This document shows positions 6,300 to 7,822 of a stretch of 7,822 bases of DNA, one piece after another. A model generated the notes under the pieces. The model was not told the origin of the DNA. It ran no database searches and was given only the letters and a program-made list of their open reading frames with translations. The translations under genes were made by a program, and so were the position numbers. Location: positions 1 through 7,822 of the forward strand of contig JAGVII010000495.1 of the NCBI GenBank assembly GCA_020056155.1, written 5' to 3'. Source of the stretch: Afipia sp. (GTDB lineage Bacteria > Pseudomonadota > Alphaproteobacteria > Rhizobiales > Xanthobacteraceae). Each line of letters opens with the position of its first letter. Position 1 is the stretch's first letter.

Positions 6300-6371
6300 T
6301 GATCCGGTTCTGACATTCGTATCCCATCTTCGCAGGCGCTTTTACGAATGTCAGATCCAAGGGATCACTAG
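6296..6371. repeat. Long interrupted palindrome overlapping the purE stop codon
   Basis: Outer arms CTAGTGATCC (6296-6305) and GGATCACTAG (6362-6371) are perfectly complementary. A second perfect 13-bp pair lies inside: TCTGACATTCGTA (6309-6321) with TACGAATGTCAGA (6343-6355). The loop is 21 bases and contains AGGCGCT. In RNA this would be a strong two-tier hairpin just after purE. The purE TAG stop (6297-6299) is part of the outer left arm. Confidence 0.8.
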
Positions 6372-6388
6372 AATTATAATTTGTTAGC

Positions 6389-6453
6389 GTCCTTTCGTAT
6401 CCGACGTTCGCTCGGAAGGCGCTGCAGAGTGGGGCGAACGTCGGATACGGGAC
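6389..6453. repeat. Long palindrome immediately upstream of purK
   Basis: A perfect 16-bp inverted repeat, CGTATCCGACGTTCGC (6396-6411) and GCGAACGTCGGATACG (6434-6449), encloses a 22-base loop that also contains AGGCGCT. GTCC (6389-6392) and GGAC (6450-6453) extend the stem past a TTT bulge. The right arm ends six bases before the purK start and includes the GGGAC that would serve as its ribosome-binding site. The sequence is closely related to the repeat at 5578-5651. Confidence 0.8.
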
Positions 6454-6458
6454 ACCAA

Positions 6459-7553
6459 GTGACATCTTCAGGTCGGGTGACGCTGAAACCAGGCGACACC
6501 ATCGGAATTCTTGGCGGCGGGCAGTTGGGCAGGATGCTCGCACTTGCTGCCGCGCGTCTTGGCCTCAAGGCACAGGTATTTTCGCCGGATCCGGATTCGC
6601 CGGCCTTCGACGTGGTGCAGAACGCGACCTGCGCGGAATATGCCGATGTCGAGGCGCTGGAACTGTTTGCGTCGGACGTCGCCGTCATCACCTATGAGTT
6701 CGAGAATATCCCCTCGTCCACGGCGATGATCCTGTCGGCCCGCCGCCCGGTGCTGCCGGACCCGCAGGTGCTGGAAACCGTGCAGGACCGATTCGCGGAA
6801 AAGAACTTCGTCACCAAGCTCGGCATCGACACCCCACATTATGCCGACGTCTCGTCCGCGCAGGAACTGAAGACAGCGATCGGCCAGATCGGGCTGCCTG
6901 CCGTGTTGAAGACCCGGCGCTTCGGCTATGACGGCAAGGGCCAGGTCGTGGTCCGCGAGGGCGACGATCCCGAAGCGGTGTGGGCCGATCTCGAAACACG
7001 ATCCGCAATCCTGGAAGCCTTCGTGCCGTTCGAACGCGAGATTTCCGTGATCGCGGCGCGCAGCACCAGCGGCGAAGTGGTCTGCTACGACGTCACCGAG
7101 AACGAGCATCGCGACCACATCCTGAAGTATTCCCACGCACCAGCGCGCATTTCCGGCGAGCTCGCCGCGCAAGCTCGCGTCATCGCGGAAAAAATCGCGA
7201 CTGCGCTGGACTATGTCGGCGTGCTGGCGGTGGAACTGTTCGTGGTGCCCGGCAAGGATGGACCGAGCCTGCTTGTCAACGAAATCGCGCCCCGCGTCCA
7301 TAACTCCGGCCACTGGACGCTCGACGGGGCCTCCGTATCGCAGTTCGAACAGCACATCCGCGCCATCGCCGGCTGGCCGCTGGCCCATCCGGTCCGCCAC
7401 GGCGACGTCACCATGACCAACCTGATCGGCGACGACATCCTCGACTACGGCAAGTGGCTGGCCGTTCCCGGTGCCACGGTGCATCTCTACGGCAAGGGTG
7501 CGCCCCGGCCGGGCCGCAAGATGGGCCATGTGACCGAGGTCAAGATGCACTGA
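6459..7553 (+). CDS. purK: N5-carboxyaminoimidazole ribonucleotide synthase (PurK)
   Basis: PurK uses ATP and bicarbonate to carboxylate aminoimidazole ribonucleotide to N5-CAIR, the substrate of PurE. The product is 364 residues from the GTG at 6459, normal for the family. It is an ATP-grasp enzyme: the N-terminal glycine-rich motif IGILGGGQLGRM (15-26), ITYEFEN (77-83), the ATP-binding KTRRFGYDGKGQ (151-162), EAFVPFEREISVI (186-198), E259 in AVELF and the metal-binding NEIAPRVHNSGHWT (274-287), with KMGHVT near the end. The frame is open back to a TTG at 6381, but that would translate through the palindromic repeat and add residues alien to the family. GTG at 6459 has GGGAC six bases upstream; a GTG at 6477 is a less likely alternative. 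Co-transcription with purE is likely despite the 159-base spacer. Identification is secure. Confidence 0.97.
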   Translation: MTSSGRVTLKPGDTIGILGGGQLGRMLALAAARLGLKAQVFSPDPDSPAFDVVQNATCAEYADVEALELFASDVAVITYEFENIPSSTAMILSARRPVLPDPQVLETVQDRFAEKNFVTKLGIDTPHYADVSSAQELKTAIGQIGLPAVLKTRRFGYDGKGQVVVREGDDPEAVWADLETRSAILEAFVPFEREISVIAARSTSGEVVCYDVTENEHRDHILKYSHAPARISGELAAQARVIAEKIATALDYVGVLAVELFVVPGKDGPSLLVNEIAPRVHNSGHWTLDGASVSQFEQHIRAIAGWPLAHPVRHGDVTMTNLIGDDILDYGKWLAVPGATVHLYGKGAPRPGRKMGHVTEVKMH

Positions 7554-7564
7554 TATTTCCTCAT

Positions 7565-7649
7565 CGTCATTGCGAGGAGCACGTGCGACGAAGCAATCCA
7601 GTCCTTGCTTGAATCAAGAGTGGATTGCTTCGCTTCGCTCGCAATGACG
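7565..7649. repeat. REP-type palindrome of the CGTCATTGCGAG kind, between convergent genes
   Basis: CGTCATTGCGAG (7565-7576) pairs with CTCGCAATGACG (7638-7649), and CGAAGCAATCCA (7589-7600) with TGGATTGCTTCG (7621-7632); the central loop is 20 bases. I recall this sequence type as a very common intergenic palindrome in Bradyrhizobium and relatives. It occupies most of the gap between purK and the convergent aquaporin gene, so it may end or stabilise both transcripts. Confidence 0.85.
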
Positions 7650-7669
7650 GCACGAACAATAGGTGCCCG

Positions 7670-7822
7670 TTACTTGTTGCCGGCGACGATTCCTTCCGGC
7701 TCATCGCTCAGCCAGCGATAGACCACGCCGCCGATGACACCGCCGATGATCGGCGCGACCCAGAACAGCCAGAGCTGCTGAATGGCCCATCCGCCGACGA
7801 ACAGCGCGGGACCGGTGCTGCG
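7670..7822 (-). CDS. aqpZ: Aquaporin Z-like water channel, C-terminal 50 residues
   Basis: Only the last 50 residues are in the window; the N-terminal part lies beyond the right edge. The visible sequence starts [20 protein letters not shown] and continues [18 protein letters not shown], the end of the major-intrinsic-protein fold: the segment right after the second NPA motif, then the sixth membrane helix and a short polar cytoplasmic tail ending in GNK. The first residue is probably the arginine that follows NPA and forms the selectivity filter. The [15 protein letters not shown] signature fits AqpZ (water-selective) better than glycerol facilitators. It is convergent with purK across a REP-type palindrome. 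Family call is firm; the symbol rests on the C-terminal signature only. Confidence 0.85.
   Translation of the reverse strand, partial: RSTGPALFVGGWAIQQLWLFWVAPIIGGVIGGVVYRWLSDEPEGIVAGNK

Noticed and set aside
6468..7550. A 360-codon open frame on the minus strand
   Set aside because: It lies wholly inside purK on the opposite strand; purK motifs are unambiguous and the antisense product is low-complexity His/Arg/Asp-rich.
4155..7649. Multiple palindromes as a possible CRISPR array or integron
   Set aside because: The repeats are unlike each other, irregularly spaced between genes, and there are no uniform spacers, cas genes or integrase.

Overview
The window looks like chromosomal DNA of a Rhizobiales alphaproteobacterium, probably of the Bradyrhizobium/Rhodopseudomonas/Nitrobacter group. 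The grounds are high GC with strong third-position bias (long open frames on the non-coding strand), two small YdcH/DUF465 proteins, the class I purE-purK pair, and an intergenic palindrome of the CGTCATTGCGAG type that I recall as common in that group. The genus assignment is inference. I see no transposase, phage gene, CRISPR array, tRNA or rRNA.

Layout, left to right. (1) 1-2545, minus: a large membrane-anchored c-di-GMP protein (signal/anchor, one membrane helix, three PAS domains, degenerate GGDEF, EAL) whose C-terminal end lies beyond the left edge. (2) 2749-3858, plus: an FAD-dependent oxidoreductase resembling L-2-hydroxyglutarate oxidase, divergent from gene 1 across about 200 bp. 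(3) 3936-4112, minus: a 58-residue YdcH/DUF465 protein, convergent with gene 2 over a hairpin. (4) 4113-4549: a 437-bp gene-free stretch with two REP-like palindromes in opposite orientation. (5) 4550-4756, plus: a second, divergent YdcH/DUF465 paralogue. (6) 4784-5551, minus: a GGDEF diguanylate cyclase with an intact inhibitory site and a strongly basic, histone-H1-like N-terminal tail. (7) 5811-6299 and 6459-7553, plus: purE and purK, preceded by a good sigma70-type promoter. (8) 7670-7822, minus: the C-terminal end of an aquaporin Z-like channel.

Two functional themes appear. PurE and PurK together carry out the ATP-dependent carboxylation of aminoimidazole ribonucleotide in purine synthesis. 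The two GGDEF proteins make or break cyclic di-GMP. One is membrane-bound and probably senses through PAS domains with an apparently active EAL domain; the other is soluble, with a product-inhibited cyclase signature and a possible polyanion-binding tail.

The least ordinary part is the intergenic DNA. Six palindromic repeat units of at least three kinds occupy the gaps. Two related ones flank purE, two sit between purE and purK (one contains the purE stop codon, the other abuts the purK ribosome-binding site), two form an inverted pair between the YdcH genes, and one separates purK from aqpZ. I do not see a clearly new multi-gene system. The best leads are the H1-like tail on the cyclase and the repeat hairpins inside the purEK transcript.
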